From positions 115,243-179,242 of the forward strand of contig CALEDJ010000034.1 in NCBI GenBank assembly GCA_937951485.1: a DNA stretch of 64,000 bases, written 5' to 3'. Made by a program: the position numbers and the translations under genes. Below, one piece after another: positions 9,360 through 17,430 of the stretch. Numbering within the stretch: position 1 is the stretch's first letter; each line of letters starts with the position of its first letter. Source of the stretch: an uncultured bacterium (GTDB lineage Bacteria; Hydrogenedentota; Hydrogenedentia; Hydrogenedentales; CAILVY01). The notes under the pieces are model-generated. The model was not told the DNA's origin. It was given only the letters and a program-made list of their open reading frames with translations, and ran no database searches.

Positions 9360-9389
9360 TTGCATCGAATAATACCCCTTTGGTATCAT
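9360..9389 (+). promoter_or_regulatory. possible extended -10 promoter upstream of tRNA-Thr
   Basis: TGGTATCAT at 9381-9389 matches an extended -10 element (TGn plus TATCAT). A weak -35-like TTGCAT lies 18 bases upstream at 9360-9365. The tRNA starts about 83 bases further on, so a leader would be processed away. The -35 match is poor. Confidence 0.35.
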
Positions 9390-9471
9390 TTCATCCTGTG
9401 ATTTTCACAGCAGAGGGCCAATCCATTCTTCTGGGTTCCGGTGTTGTGGAATGGCGTCTATTCCTCTGTGG

Positions 9472-9547
9472 GCTGGAATAGCTCAGCCGGTAGAGCGCGT
9501 CACTCGTAATGACGAGGTCCGGGGTTCGATTCCCCGTTCCAGCTCCA
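9472..9547 (+). tRNA. tRNA-Thr (anticodon CGT), CCA encoded
   Basis: A full cloverleaf can be drawn. The acceptor stem GCTGGAA pairs with TTCCAGC, the D arm is GCTCAGCCGGTAGAGC, the anticodon stem CGTCA/TGACG holds loop CTCGTAA with anticodon CGT, and the T arm contains GGTTCGATTCC. The discriminator base is T and the 3' CCA is encoded (9545-9547). Confidence 0.95.
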
Positions 9548-9616
9548 TCTTCCTGAAGTACGTGCCAAACGCACTAAGCACACTTCCATACGCTGAATAT
9601 TAGGACTGGAAAAAAC

Positions 9617-9645
9617 TTGCAAATGCCGAAAAAATGGTTTATGAT
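9617..9645 (+). promoter_or_regulatory. sigma70-type promoter candidate for the HTH-REC regulator
   Basis: TTGCAA at 9617-9622 and TATGAT at 9640-9645 are separated by exactly 17 bases, about 58 bases upstream of the regulator start codon. The match is 4/6 for the -35 and 5/6 for the -10 consensus. Confidence 0.5.
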
Positions 9646-9703
9646 TTCGCGCAGTTGATGGCAATTCAAGAAAATCTCCCAAAACATGTAAGGTTTTGCA
9701 ACA

Positions 9704-10282
9704 GTGGAAACAAAGCAATCCTTCAGCACTTCAGAAGTCGCCACGTACTGTCACGTGACCGCGGACACGATCCGCAAATGGGCGGAAGCAGGGCGTATTC
9801 ATGTATTCAAGACGCCGGGCGGACATCGCCGCATTCGCCGGGAGGACTTGATCCGCTTTCTACGGGAGAACAACATTCCCATTCATGAAGACCTTGACAA
9901 TGCCGGGGTTCGGATTCTGGTCGTGGATGACGAAAAAGCGGTAATTTCGGTTATTCGACGTTTTCTGGAACGCGCCCAGACCCCGTTTCAGATTCAGGTG
10001 GCGATGGACGGCTATGACGCGGGACATGAGGTGGCCACATTCCGTCCCGATGTGATTTTCCTGGATTTGCGACTGCCCGGCATTGACGGCTTCGAGGTCT
10101 GTCGCCGCATCAAATCCAATCCTGAATCCGCCAGAACGCATGTCATCGCCATGACCGGCTACTACGAAGGCGACGTGGCCCAGCGGGTGATCGAACTTGG
10201 CGCCGACATGCTGCTGCAAAAGCCTTTTACCCCGGATGACCTGCGGCGCGCGCTGGCCAAGGTCGGCGTGGAAGTGAGTTAA
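9704..10282 (+). CDS. HTH (MerR/excisionase-like) plus response-regulator receiver protein
   Basis: The 192-residue cytosolic regulator has an inverted domain order. Residues about 7-58 form a BldC/MerR/excisionase-type winged helix (FSTSEVATYCHVTADTIRKW, then TPGGHRRIRREDLIRFL), which binds DNA. Residues about 69-190 form a complete receiver domain: acidic pocket D75/D76 (ILVVDDE), phospho-acceptor D121 (IFLDLRLPGIDGFE), T151 (AMTGYY) and K173 (LLQKPFT). All phosphotransfer residues are present, so it should be phosphorylated by a histidine kinase. No kinase gene is adjacent, so it is an orphan. Most response regulators carry the receiver at the N-terminus. It lies alone after tRNA-Thr. Confidence 0.93.
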   Translation: METKQSFSTSEVATYCHVTADTIRKWAEAGRIHVFKTPGGHRRIRREDLIRFLRENNIPIHEDLDNAGVRILVVDDEKAVISVIRRFLERAQTPFQIQVAMDGYDAGHEVATFRPDVIFLDLRLPGIDGFEVCRRIKSNPESARTHVIAMTGYYEGDVAQRVIELGADMLLQKPFTPDDLRRALAKVGVEVS

Positions 10283-10441
10283 CGCATCGCGTCTCGATGC
10301 GTCGTCAATCCTGATCAACGCCGGGTGGCACGGGGGGGCAATGCCAACCCATGGAATGCAGCGCACATGGCATGCAGGGGCAGGAGAATCAGGGAAAAGA
10401 CACTGCAGTGGCCGATACATGTCGTTGCGCGGTGTGCCCGT

Positions 10442-11971
10442 ATGGCAACATCGGTGTGCCTCATATTCGCTGCTGCCAGATCGTTCGCCACCCTGCAAAA
10501 CGTGGAAGCGGGCGGTTCCCTCCAAATTCACGCCCACTATTACACCGCGTTCTTTGAACCTGAACCCGTGATTCGCATTCCAGAAGCGTTTACGCAGGGG
10601 CGCCCACTGGGACCGTTCGGCACGGAATCCGAAGTGCGCGGACTGCGGCGTGGTGGTGATGGCGTGGCCTATATCGAGCAGCGCACCACCCTGCATTTGC
10701 GCGCGAATTTTACAGGGGACCTTGCCGCATTCGTGGAATTTGACAGTATTCATGACTGGGGCGAAGATTTTCGGTCGAATTATTTGACTGGTCGCGATGG
10801 GAGCGCCGACAGCAGCGACGACGTGGAAATCTATCAGGCATATCTCGAAGCGACACAATTGTTCGGCGTGCCGTTGCGCTTGCGCGTGGGCCGCCAGGAA
10901 CTTTATTTCGGTTCCGGCTGGCTTGTCAGCAATAGCCCTGTTTTCGATCCGATGACCTATCTCTCCTTCGATGCGGTGCGGCTGACCTGGGAACAAGGCA
11001 TCTTCAGCGTGGATGCGTTCTGGAGCAAACTTGCGGAACGATGGCGAGGTCTGGCCAAGGGCGATGTGGATTTTTCCGGGATATATGCGACCTGCTCGCC
11101 ATTGGAAGCGTTTTCGCTGGACGCCTACTGGCTCTTTCTGCTCGACGGAGAACGTCCGCGCGACACGAATGCTTCGCTGTTGCAGGAGTGGGGGGAACGG
11201 CTGCGGGGCCTGGACAATTACCCGAAAACAAAAATCCACACCATCGGCCTGCGCCTGGGCGGGGAATGGCAGGGGTTGGACTACGAGGCGGAGGCGGCTT
11301 ATCAATGGGGGGATGCGGCGACGGCGGGGTCCGGTTTCGCACCCTATGGTTACGGCGATCTCCGCGCGCGCTACGACAACTGGGCGGCACAGGCGACGTT
11401 GGGTTATACATTCGATATCCGCCAGGAACCGCGCATCTACGTCAGCGCTATCTATTATGGCGGCGAGGACCGGCGAAGCATCACGTTTTGGGACTGGATA
11501 AACCCCTTCCACCGACCTCGCGCCAGCATTTCCTTCAACCGCCTTTTTTCGGAATGGAAAGATGATATCTTCTTTGATTCCTCCGCGTTGTCCAATGTCT
11601 GGAAATTCAAAACCGGGGCATCGCTGAACATTACCGAATCACTTGAGGCCGCGCTGGACTTGACCTATACGGGCGTTGTGATCGCGTTCGACACCCCGGT
11701 CCTCCGGCGCGTCGGCCGATACCGCGCGCCAATCGCCTTCTTCCCCTTTGTCACCAGAAAAGGGGCAAAAGACTTGGGATTTGAGACGTGCCTGTCGCTG
11801 GCCTACGATTATTCCGAATCCCTGCGATTTGAAGGGGGTTGGGCGCATCTCTTCGCGGGGCGCGCCGTGCGTGACGGCGCTTTTGTTGACGCCAATGGCC
11901 TCGCGTTCGTCGGCGGACTGGACCGCCAGGATGCGGATTACTTCTGGGCGTCCACGATTGTTTCGTTCTGA
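10442..11971 (+). CDS. outer-membrane beta-barrel protein, alginate-export-like
   Basis: From the ATG at 10442 the protein is 509 residues with a short hydrophobic N-terminus (MATSVCLIFAAARSFA) that looks like a signal peptide. The frame is open further upstream, to 10325, but that extension is arginine-rich and not export-like. The mature part alternates strands typical of large porins, with motifs such as RTTLHLRANFTGDLAAFVEFDS, LRLRVGRQELYFGSGWLVSN and FDAVRLTW. These are seen in the alginate_exp (PF13372) and related porin families. The C-terminus ends DYFWASTIVSF, with the terminal phenylalanine expected of outer-membrane proteins. The substrate is unknown. It converges on ettA with a 4-base gap. 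Confidence 0.8.
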   Translation: MATSVCLIFAAARSFATLQNVEAGGSLQIHAHYYTAFFEPEPVIRIPEAFTQGRPLGPFGTESEVRGLRRGGDGVAYIEQRTTLHLRANFTGDLAAFVEFDSIHDWGEDFRSNYLTGRDGSADSSDDVEIYQAYLEATQLFGVPLRLRVGRQELYFGSGWLVSNSPVFDPMTYLSFDAVRLTWEQGIFSVDAFWSKLAERWRGLAKGDVDFSGIYATCSPLEAFSLDAYWLFLLDGERPRDTNASLLQEWGERLRGLDNYPKTKIHTIGLRLGGEWQGLDYEAEAAYQWGDAATAGSGFAPYGYGDLRARYDNWAAQATLGYTFDIRQEPRIYVSAIYYGGEDRRSITFWDWINPFHRPRASISFNRLFSEWKDDIFFDSSALSNVWKFKTGASLNITESLEAALDLTYTGVVIAFDTPVLRRVGRYRAPIAFFPFVTRKGAKDLGFETCLSLAYDYSESLRFEGGWAHLFAGRAVRDGAFVDANGLAFVGGLDRQDADYFWASTIVSF

Positions 11972-11975
11972 TGGC

Positions 11976-13655
11976 TTATCGCTTGATCAGTTTGCGGTAT
12001 CGGGCGCGGCGATTCTCAAAGAGTCGTGAACCCAATTCCCTGACGCGCCATTCCTCATACTCACGGTAGTTCCCCTGAAACCAGCGCACCACGCCGTCGC
12101 CCTCGAAAACCAGCAGGTGGGTGCAGATGCGGTCAAGGAAAAACCGGTCGTGGCTGATCACGAGGGCGCAGCCGCGAAAATCAAGGATCGCCTCTTCCAA
12201 AAGGCGCAGCGTGTTGACATCCAAGTCGTTGGTCGGTTCGTCGAACAACAACACATTCCCGCCGTCCTTGAGCAGTTTGGCGAGATTGCAGCGGTTGCGT
12301 TCGCCGCCGCTGAGTTGCATTGCGGACTTCTGCTGATCGGCGCCCCGAAATCCAAACCACGACAGGTATTGGCGGATGGGAATTTTACGCTTCCCAAGTT
12401 CCACCTCATCCAGTCCTCCGCCGACTTCTTCGATCAATGGACGGTCCCCTTCGAGCGCACGGCGTTCTTGTTCGACATAGGAGAACCTTACCGTTGGGCC
12501 GACGACAATTTCCCCCATGTCGGGCCGCTCCTGCCCTGCAAGCATCCGCATCAGCGTCGTCTTGCCCGTGCCGTTCGGCCCGATAATGCCGACAATGGCA
12601 GCCTTGGGCACAATGAAACTGAGGCCGGAGAAGAGCACGGTATCGCCGAATTGCTTGGAGACATTCCTGAACTCGATGACCTGGTCGCCGAGTTCCGGGC
12701 CGGGCGCGATCTGAATGACGGCGACATCCTGTTTTGCCGCGGCCATTTCACGCGCAACCAGTTGCTCATAATGAGCAATGCGGGACCGGGTCAATTCCTG
12801 CCGTTCTTTGTTGTTCATGCGAATCCATGCCAGTTCCCGCTCCAGTGCTCGCGCCCGGGGAGAACTCCTTTTTTCCTCTGCCGCCAGTTTTGAAAGTTTC
12901 TGCTCAATCCATGACGAATAATTGCCTTCCCACGGAATGCCGTGGCCGCCTTCGAGTTCCAGAATCCATTTGGTCACGTTGTCGAGAAAATAGCGGTCAT
13001 GCGTCACGATGATCACCGTGCCGGGATAGTCGCGCAATTGCGCTTCGAGCCAGTCCACGGTTTCGGCGTCCAGATGGTTTGTCGGCTCGTCGAGCAGCAG
13101 CAGATCAGGACGTTCGAGCAGCACTTTGCACAGCGCAACCCGGCGCTTCTCACCCCCGCTGAGCGTGCCGACGAGGCGGTCATCGTCAGGCAGGCAGAGC
13201 GCCTCGGTGGCTCGGTTGAGGTGCTGGTCCAGGTTCCAGGCGTCGGCGGCGTCGAGTTTGTCCTGCAATGCGCCCATGCGATCCATGGCGGTCTGCATCG
13301 CCTCGTCCGTCATCGGCTCGGCGAGGCTCGCGGCCAGGTCTTCATATTCCTTGAGCAGCGCCAGCGTGTCCGCGAAGGCGAGTTCCAGCGTCTGGCGCAC
13401 GGTCAGGTCGGGATTCAGGACCGGTTCCTGTGGCACAAAGCCCGCACGATACCCCTTGGACAGGGCCGCATGCCCGCGAAATTCCTGGTCCAACCCGGCC
13501 ATGATGCGGAGCACCGTAGACTTGCCGGCGCCGTTTTCGCCCACAATCCCGATCTTTGCGCCGGGATAAAAACTCAACCCGATATCCTTGAGCACATGTT
13601 TCTGACCGTAGTATTTGTTAAGGCCGATCATCGTAAAAATGAACTGTTCCGCCAT
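11976..13655 (-). CDS. ettA: energy-dependent translational throttle protein EttA (ABC-F)
   Basis: The 559-residue cytosolic ABC-F ATPase has two nucleotide-binding domains on one chain and no membrane helices. The first Walker A is GENGAGKST at about residues 39-47, with signature LSGGEKRRVA and Walker B LLLLDEPTNHLD. The second Walker A GPNGTGKTT is near residue 360, with LSGGERNRC and VLLFDEPTNDLD. The arm region carries WEGNYSSWIEQK and the linker carries RELAWIRMNNKERQELTRSRI. EttA binds the ribosomal E site and gates the first elongation steps according to ADP/ATP ratio. E. coli EttA has 555 residues, and the length and both signatures fit EttA better than Uup or YheS. Confidence 0.96.
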   Translation of the reverse strand: MAEQFIFTMIGLNKYYGQKHVLKDIGLSFYPGAKIGIVGENGAGKSTVLRIMAGLDQEFRGHAALSKGYRAGFVPQEPVLNPDLTVRQTLELAFADTLALLKEYEDLAASLAEPMTDEAMQTAMDRMGALQDKLDAADAWNLDQHLNRATEALCLPDDDRLVGTLSGGEKRRVALCKVLLERPDLLLLDEPTNHLDAETVDWLEAQLRDYPGTVIIVTHDRYFLDNVTKWILELEGGHGIPWEGNYSSWIEQKLSKLAAEEKRSSPRARALERELAWIRMNNKERQELTRSRIAHYEQLVAREMAAAKQDVAVIQIAPGPELGDQVIEFRNVSKQFGDTVLFSGLSFIVPKAAIVGIIGPNGTGKTTLMRMLAGQERPDMGEIVVGPTVRFSYVEQERRALEGDRPLIEEVGGGLDEVELGKRKIPIRQYLSWFGFRGADQQKSAMQLSGGERNRCNLAKLLKDGGNVLLFDEPTNDLDVNTLRLLEEAILDFRGCALVISHDRFFLDRICTHLLVFEGDGVVRWFQGNYREYEEWRVRELGSRLFENRRARYRKLIKR

Positions 13656-13724
13656 AACGCTTCACTCCCTGACCGAATTATGAATGTGGTTGCCTAGTGT
13701 AACAGATGGCATGTTGTTCACGCT

Positions 13725-14507
13725 TCAGCGTGCCATGGTCCTGCGCCCCACTGGGGTGCGCTGGAATTCCGGTTTCTCCAGGATATCCAGCACGCCGGCG
13801 ATATTGGGATACGGCGATACATAATCCGCGTGCGCCTTCAGGGCGGATTTTGCGTTGGCCGGGCACGCAAAAAACCCCACCGCATCGCGCAGGGGCAGGT
13901 CGCCTTCCGTATCGCCGATGCCCGCCGTCTCATCGCGCGATACGCCGAGTTCCTGCATTAACTGCCGCAGCGCGCCCCCCTTGTTCACGCCGGTCATCGA
14001 GATGTTCAGATAATAGTGCGACGGACTGATTTCCACCGCAGGCAGGCTGTTTTCCCGCACAAATCCCTCGATGGCGCACTGAATCGCGGGGAAAATGGCC
14101 GGGTTCTCCGAGTACACAGACATCTGCGCTTCTTTGCCGAATTGATATACCGCTTCCTGATGTTTCGGCAGAATCGCAGACTCAACAAACATTCGCACCG
14201 CACGCATGCCCTGTATCTTTTCCGGCGTCACGCCGGGGCCGTAAACGGAGCGGTTATCGCGCAATGAATAGAAGACCGCCCCGTTTTCACAAATCATCGG
14301 GGCGCGAATATCCAGGATTTTCGCAAGCACTTCGACATAGGGCTGCGGGCGCCCGGTACACAGCGTCATCGGCGCAACCGCGCCCCGGCCTTCGGCGGCG
14401 TCGCGGCAGATACGCGCGAAGCGTCCGAACAGGTCCAAGTCCCAAGGGATAGACTCCTCCGGACTCAGGCATCCGTCAATATCCGTAATGATCCACTTTA
14501 CCGCCAT
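13725..14507 (-). CDS. HAD-superfamily hydrolase (Cof / sugar-phosphate phosphatase type)
   Basis: The 260-residue cytosolic phosphatase has HAD motif I as TDIDGCLSPE at about residues 7-16 (nucleophile Asp and Asp+2), motif II around MTLCTGRPQPYV, and motif IV GIGDTEGDLPLRDAVGFFACP near residues 196-216. The placement of the cap between motifs II and III fits the C2B type seen in Cof, sucrose-phosphate and phosphoglycolate phosphatases. Its substrate cannot be told from sequence. It is followed on the same strand by ettA after a gap of about 70 bases. The upstream side is filled by the short inverted-repeat elements starting at 14527. Confidence 0.85.
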   Translation of the reverse strand: MAVKWIITDIDGCLSPEESIPWDLDLFGRFARICRDAAEGRGAVAPMTLCTGRPQPYVEVLAKILDIRAPMICENGAVFYSLRDNRSVYGPGVTPEKIQGMRAVRMFVESAILPKHQEAVYQFGKEAQMSVYSENPAIFPAIQCAIEGFVRENSLPAVEISPSHYYLNISMTGVNKGGALRQLMQELGVSRDETAGIGDTEGDLPLRDAVGFFACPANAKSALKAHADYVSPYPNIAGVLDILEKPEFQRTPVGRRTMAR

Positions 14508-14526
14508 GCCAGGCCTTTCCTTTCCA

Positions 14527-14626
14527 GAGGCATTTGCGAAATGGGCGTTTCAAACCTCAGTTCCATCGAAAATCCCGGATATTTCGTATTCTTAAACGCA
14601 AAAACAATCCATTTCGCAAATGCCTC
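14527..14626. repeat. 100-bp inverted-repeat element, family 2, copy 1
   Basis: Bounded by an exact 18-bp terminal inverted repeat, GAGGCATTTGCGAAATGG and its reverse complement. The flanks carry the direct repeat TTCCA (14522-14526 and 14627-14631), as expected of a 5-bp target duplication. It is the same length as, and highly similar to, the copy at 14975-15074. No protein is encoded. Confidence 0.85.
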
Positions 14627-14820
14627 TTCCAGACAAACGAGGGGAAACATGTCATTGGGATTGGGCGTCACTGTAATACATGCCGGTCGTGCTGTTCAAC
14701 GCATAGCCGTCATGCGCGACGGTCACGGTTTGACCTGCGCCGTCGTATATCGCTACCATTGCGGCAATTTTCGCGCGGAATCCTTTACTCCCCAAAAGAA
14801 CAATATCAAAACAGGTAAAC
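14627..14820. other. interelement spacer, possible gene remnant on the minus strand
   Basis: The minus strand keeps an open frame of about 50 codons ending at 14652 (residues include AAMVAIYDGAGQTVTVAHD). It looks protein-like but runs into the inverted-repeat element at 14821. I do not recognise a family. It may be the 3' end of a gene broken by that element, or chance. Confidence 0.25.
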
Positions 14821-14930
14821 GAGGCATTTGCGAAATAGGCTTTTTCAAGGAACATCAGAAAAATTTCTGTCGGAAACAGCAAGCGTTTTCGATCGCAGGG
14901 TCGCCAAAAATGCTCATTTCGCAAATGCCT
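14821..14930. repeat. 110-bp inverted-repeat element, family 2, copy 2 (diverged inside)
   Basis: The ends GAGGCATTTGCGAAAT and its reverse complement ATTTCGCAAATGCCT match family 2, but the internal 75 bases differ from the two 100-bp copies. It lies between copies 1 and 3 in a cluster of three within 550 bases. Confidence 0.75.
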
Positions 14931-14974
14931 GAAGGTAACATTTTGACCCACTGAAACAATCACTGCATACCACT

Positions 14975-15074
14975 GAGGCATTTGCGAAATGGGCGTTTCA
15001 AACCGCAATTCCACCAAAAATCCCAGATATTTTCTGATCTTAAACGCAAAAATCGTCCATTTCGCAAATGCCTC
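14975..15074. repeat. 100-bp inverted-repeat element, family 2, copy 3
   Basis: It has the same length and 18-bp terminal inverted repeat as the element at 14527-14626, and nearly the same interior. It is flanked by a direct repeat ACCACT (14969-14974 and 15075-15080), consistent with a 5-6 bp target duplication. It abuts a family 3 element. Confidence 0.85.
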
Positions 15075-15078
15075 ACCA

Positions 15079-15240
15079 CTCCGTCATTGCGAATGAAACG
15101 AAGCGCAGAGGGGCAATCTGGATACACGCTCCCCCCCAGATTGCTTCGCTCGGCGGCGCAGTGCGCCGCATCGCCGGCAATGACGAAAAGAAAGTGTCAT
15201 GGATGTTGATTTCAAGGGTAATCCCGGTCGGTCAAAATTT
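15079..15240. repeat. family 3 dispersed element (5' end missing)
   Basis: Contains the core CGTCATTGCGAATGAAACGAAGC and its rough inverse (GGCAATGACGAAAAGAAAG), shared with copies near 36290, 38122, 47490 and 48612. The right end (CGGTCGGTCAAAATTTTT) is a degenerate form of the family 3 terminus. The left end is cut where the family 2 element abuts it. Confidence 0.7.
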
Positions 15241-15262
15241 TTGCCAAGACAGGAGCAGCAAA

Positions 15263-16162
15263 ATGGATTTCTCATTTCATTCTCTGGCCATACGATTGCG
15301 CCCGTGGGGTATTGTCTTAGGTGGGTTTTTGTTGATTTTCGGTTTTGTGCTGCTGATGGCACGGTTGATTCATGACCCCCTGGACCGGGTCATTTTGCTG
15401 GCGTGCAATCCGGACCATTATGTTCCGGTGATTGATGAACTGATGATTCTAATCACGGACTTTTCCGTTTTCGTCTTCTCTGTGCTGTTTATCAGTTGGG
15501 AGGTGGCATACCTGATTTGTCGTGGGCGCCCCCATCGCCGCTGGTGGGTGAGCCGGGCGCTCCTGGTTCTGGGCGTGCTTTCCGGCCTGTATTACGCGAC
15601 CGGAGTTTTTCGGGCGCAATATGAATACACCATCATTTTTCTTCCGCTGGGCATGATCTTTCTTGCAGGGTACTGCTATCTGGGCTGGACATTCGCACAC
15701 TGGGATGAAAAGGCGTTGCGACGCGGCAGTCTGGTCTTTCGGCTGACGCTGCTGAGCGTCTTCCTGACCAATGCGATCGGCGAAGACAGCATCAAGAAGA
15801 TTGTCGGACGCCCCCGTCCGCTCGCCGGCCTGAATGAGGACTGGAATGCACCGATCCGCCGAATCCCGGATGAGATAGTTCGCGGCGGCTATTCTTACGT
15901 TTCCGGGCATGCCTCGTCATTGTTCGCCTTGACCACACCGATGGCACTGGCGACAAGCAACCCGTGGATTCGCGGGGCGATTTTCACCTGGGCGGCCGTC
16001 CACGCCTATACGCGGGTCTATACGGCCGCGCATTATCCCTATTGCGCGTTGATGGGGTCGGTGCTGGGCTTCGCTATCGGCGCGTTGGTTTTCGCCGCAT
16101 TCCGGGACCGGCGTGCTGCGCCGGACAACGGCGCTCAGAACAGAAGCGGAGGCGCACCGTAA
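15263..16162 (+). CDS. PAP2-family phosphatase, membrane-bound
   Basis: From the ATG at 15263 (ribosome binding site AGGAG at about 15251) the protein is 299 residues with about six membrane segments, starting at residues 15-38. The PAP2 signature is complete in outline: KKIVGRPRPL (motif 1), SYVSGHASSLFAL (motif 2) and RVYTAAHYPYCALMGSVLG (motif 3, with R and H but PYCA in place of the usual xxD). Members dephosphorylate lipid phosphates such as undecaprenyl pyrophosphate or phosphatidic acid on the outer face of the inner membrane. The reading frame extends 65 codons upstream, but that part lies in the dispersed repeat and is not credible coding. Its end overlaps the convergent folC gene by 28 bases. 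Confidence 0.85.
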   Translation: MDFSFHSLAIRLRPWGIVLGGFLLIFGFVLLMARLIHDPLDRVILLACNPDHYVPVIDELMILITDFSVFVFSVLFISWEVAYLICRGRPHRRWWVSRALLVLGVLSGLYYATGVFRAQYEYTIIFLPLGMIFLAGYCYLGWTFAHWDEKALRRGSLVFRLTLLSVFLTNAIGEDSIKKIVGRPRPLAGLNEDWNAPIRRIPDEIVRGGYSYVSGHASSLFALTTPMALATSNPWIRGAIFTWAAVHAYTRVYTAAHYPYCALMGSVLGFAIGALVFAAFRDRRAAPDNGAQNRSGGAP

Positions 16163-17430
16163 GCGTCCATGAGAATTTTTCGGGCTTCGCCCGCCGTGTA
16201 AATGGACCCCGCAATCAACAACGGTGAGGTGGCGGAGGCCATTGCCATGCCGCGCGCGATGGCCGTCTTCAAATCCGGGGCGCATTCATGGGGACAGTCC
16301 GCCGCGAGTTCATGCAGGGCGTCAAGAGGCAGGGCGCGTTTGTCGGAGAAAGCGGTCAGAATCAAGCCCGTCGTGTTCGGCGCGAGTTGGGCCAGCATAC
16401 CGCGCGCGTCTTTGTCGGACGCGACGGCGAGGATGATGACGCAACGGCCGACGCTTTCCGCGAGTTTGCGCGCTCCGGCCACATTGTGCGCCGCGTCAAT
16501 GATGACCGGTGGGTTCTCCAGCACGCGCTCCATGCGGCATGGCCATCGCGCGGCGGCCAGTCCTTCCCGAACAGCATATTCGTCCAACATGGGGAACTGC
16601 GCCTGAAGCGCCTCCGCAAGCGCCACGGCGATGGCCGCATTCTCGCCCTGATAGACCCCGGCCAAGCCCAAAGGCGCATCGTGAAACCGCAGGCGCGTGC
16701 CGCAATAATCAAGCCGTTGCCGCCACGGGTCTCCGTGAAGCCGGTATGTGAAATCCCGGCCCAACAATGACACCGGCGCTGCGCATTCGGCGGCCCTGTT
16801 CAGAATGACGGCAAGCGGACCGGGGCGCGTCTCCCCCACTACCAACGGCACACCCGGTTTGACGACGCCCGCCTTCTCGGCGGCGATCAGTTCCAGCGTG
16901 TCGCCCAAGTACTGCGTGTGTTCGAGGTCTATATTGGTAATGGCGGCGGCAGCGGGCGTGATGACATTGGTGGAGTCGAGGCGGCCGCCCATGCCGACCT
17001 CGATCACCGCTACATCCACCCGGGCCGCTTCAAAATGGCGAAACGCAATGGCGGTATTCATCTCGAAGAAGGTAGGAGGCGGATTCACCCGTTCTGCAAG
17101 GACGCGGAAGTAGGCGATGTGTTCGATCAGATGTTCCTCGCTGATCGGAACGGCGCCCACCTGAAAACGTTCGCGCAGGTCCATGATATGCGGGCTGGTA
17201 AAACGCCCCACCCGGAGACCCGCCGCGCGCAACATCGCCTGGACCATTGCGGTGACGCTGCCCTTGCCGTTTGTCCCGGCAACATGCACCGTGGGGTAGC
17301 GGTCCTGCGGATTGCCGGCGGCGTCGAGGAGGATGCGGATGTTTTGCAGACCAAGTTTCACCCCGTGCAGGGTCAGGCTGAAAAGGTATTCGCGGAGTTC
17401 CGAGGCGGCGTATGTGGCGGGAAGACTCAT
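16135..17430 (-). CDS. folC: bifunctional folylpolyglutamate synthase / dihydrofolate synthase
   Basis: The 431-residue cytosolic ligase adds glutamate to dihydropteroate or folates using ATP. The P-loop is AGTNGKGSVT at about residues 51-60. RFTSPHIMDLRERFQV and EVGMGGRLDSTN follow, both FolC signatures, as do TNIDLEHTQYLG and VIIDAAHNVAGARKLAE, the second domain motif. The start codon at 17430 overlaps the accD stop as ATGA, so translation is coupled to accD. The frame extends further upstream into accD but without sense. accD-folC order is a common bacterial arrangement. Confidence 0.95.
   Translation of the reverse strand: MSLPATYAASELREYLFSLTLHGVKLGLQNIRILLDAAGNPQDRYPTVHVAGTNGKGSVTAMVQAMLRAAGLRVGRFTSPHIMDLRERFQVGAVPISEEHLIEHIAYFRVLAERVNPPPTFFEMNTAIAFRHFEAARVDVAVIEVGMGGRLDSTNVITPAAAAITNIDLEHTQYLGDTLELIAAEKAGVVKPGVPLVVGETRPGPLAVILNRAAECAAPVSLLGRDFTYRLHGDPWRQRLDYCGTRLRFHDAPLGLAGVYQGENAAIAVALAEALQAQFPMLDEYAVREGLAAARWPCRMERVLENPPVIIDAAHNVAGARKLAESVGRCVIILAVASDKDARGMLAQLAPNTTGLILTAFSDKRALPLDALHELAADCPHECAPDLKTAIARGMAMASATSPLLIAGSIYTAGEARKILMDAYGAPPLLF

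Noticed and set aside
9860..11512. 550-codon reverse frame opposite the regulator and outer-membrane barrel
   Set aside because: Shadow of two real forward genes; the forward strand carries the receiver motifs and signal peptide.
15068..15262. 65-codon N-terminal extension of the PAP2 protein
   Set aside because: It lies in a dispersed repeat and is not membrane-like; the ATG at 15263 has a good ribosome binding site.
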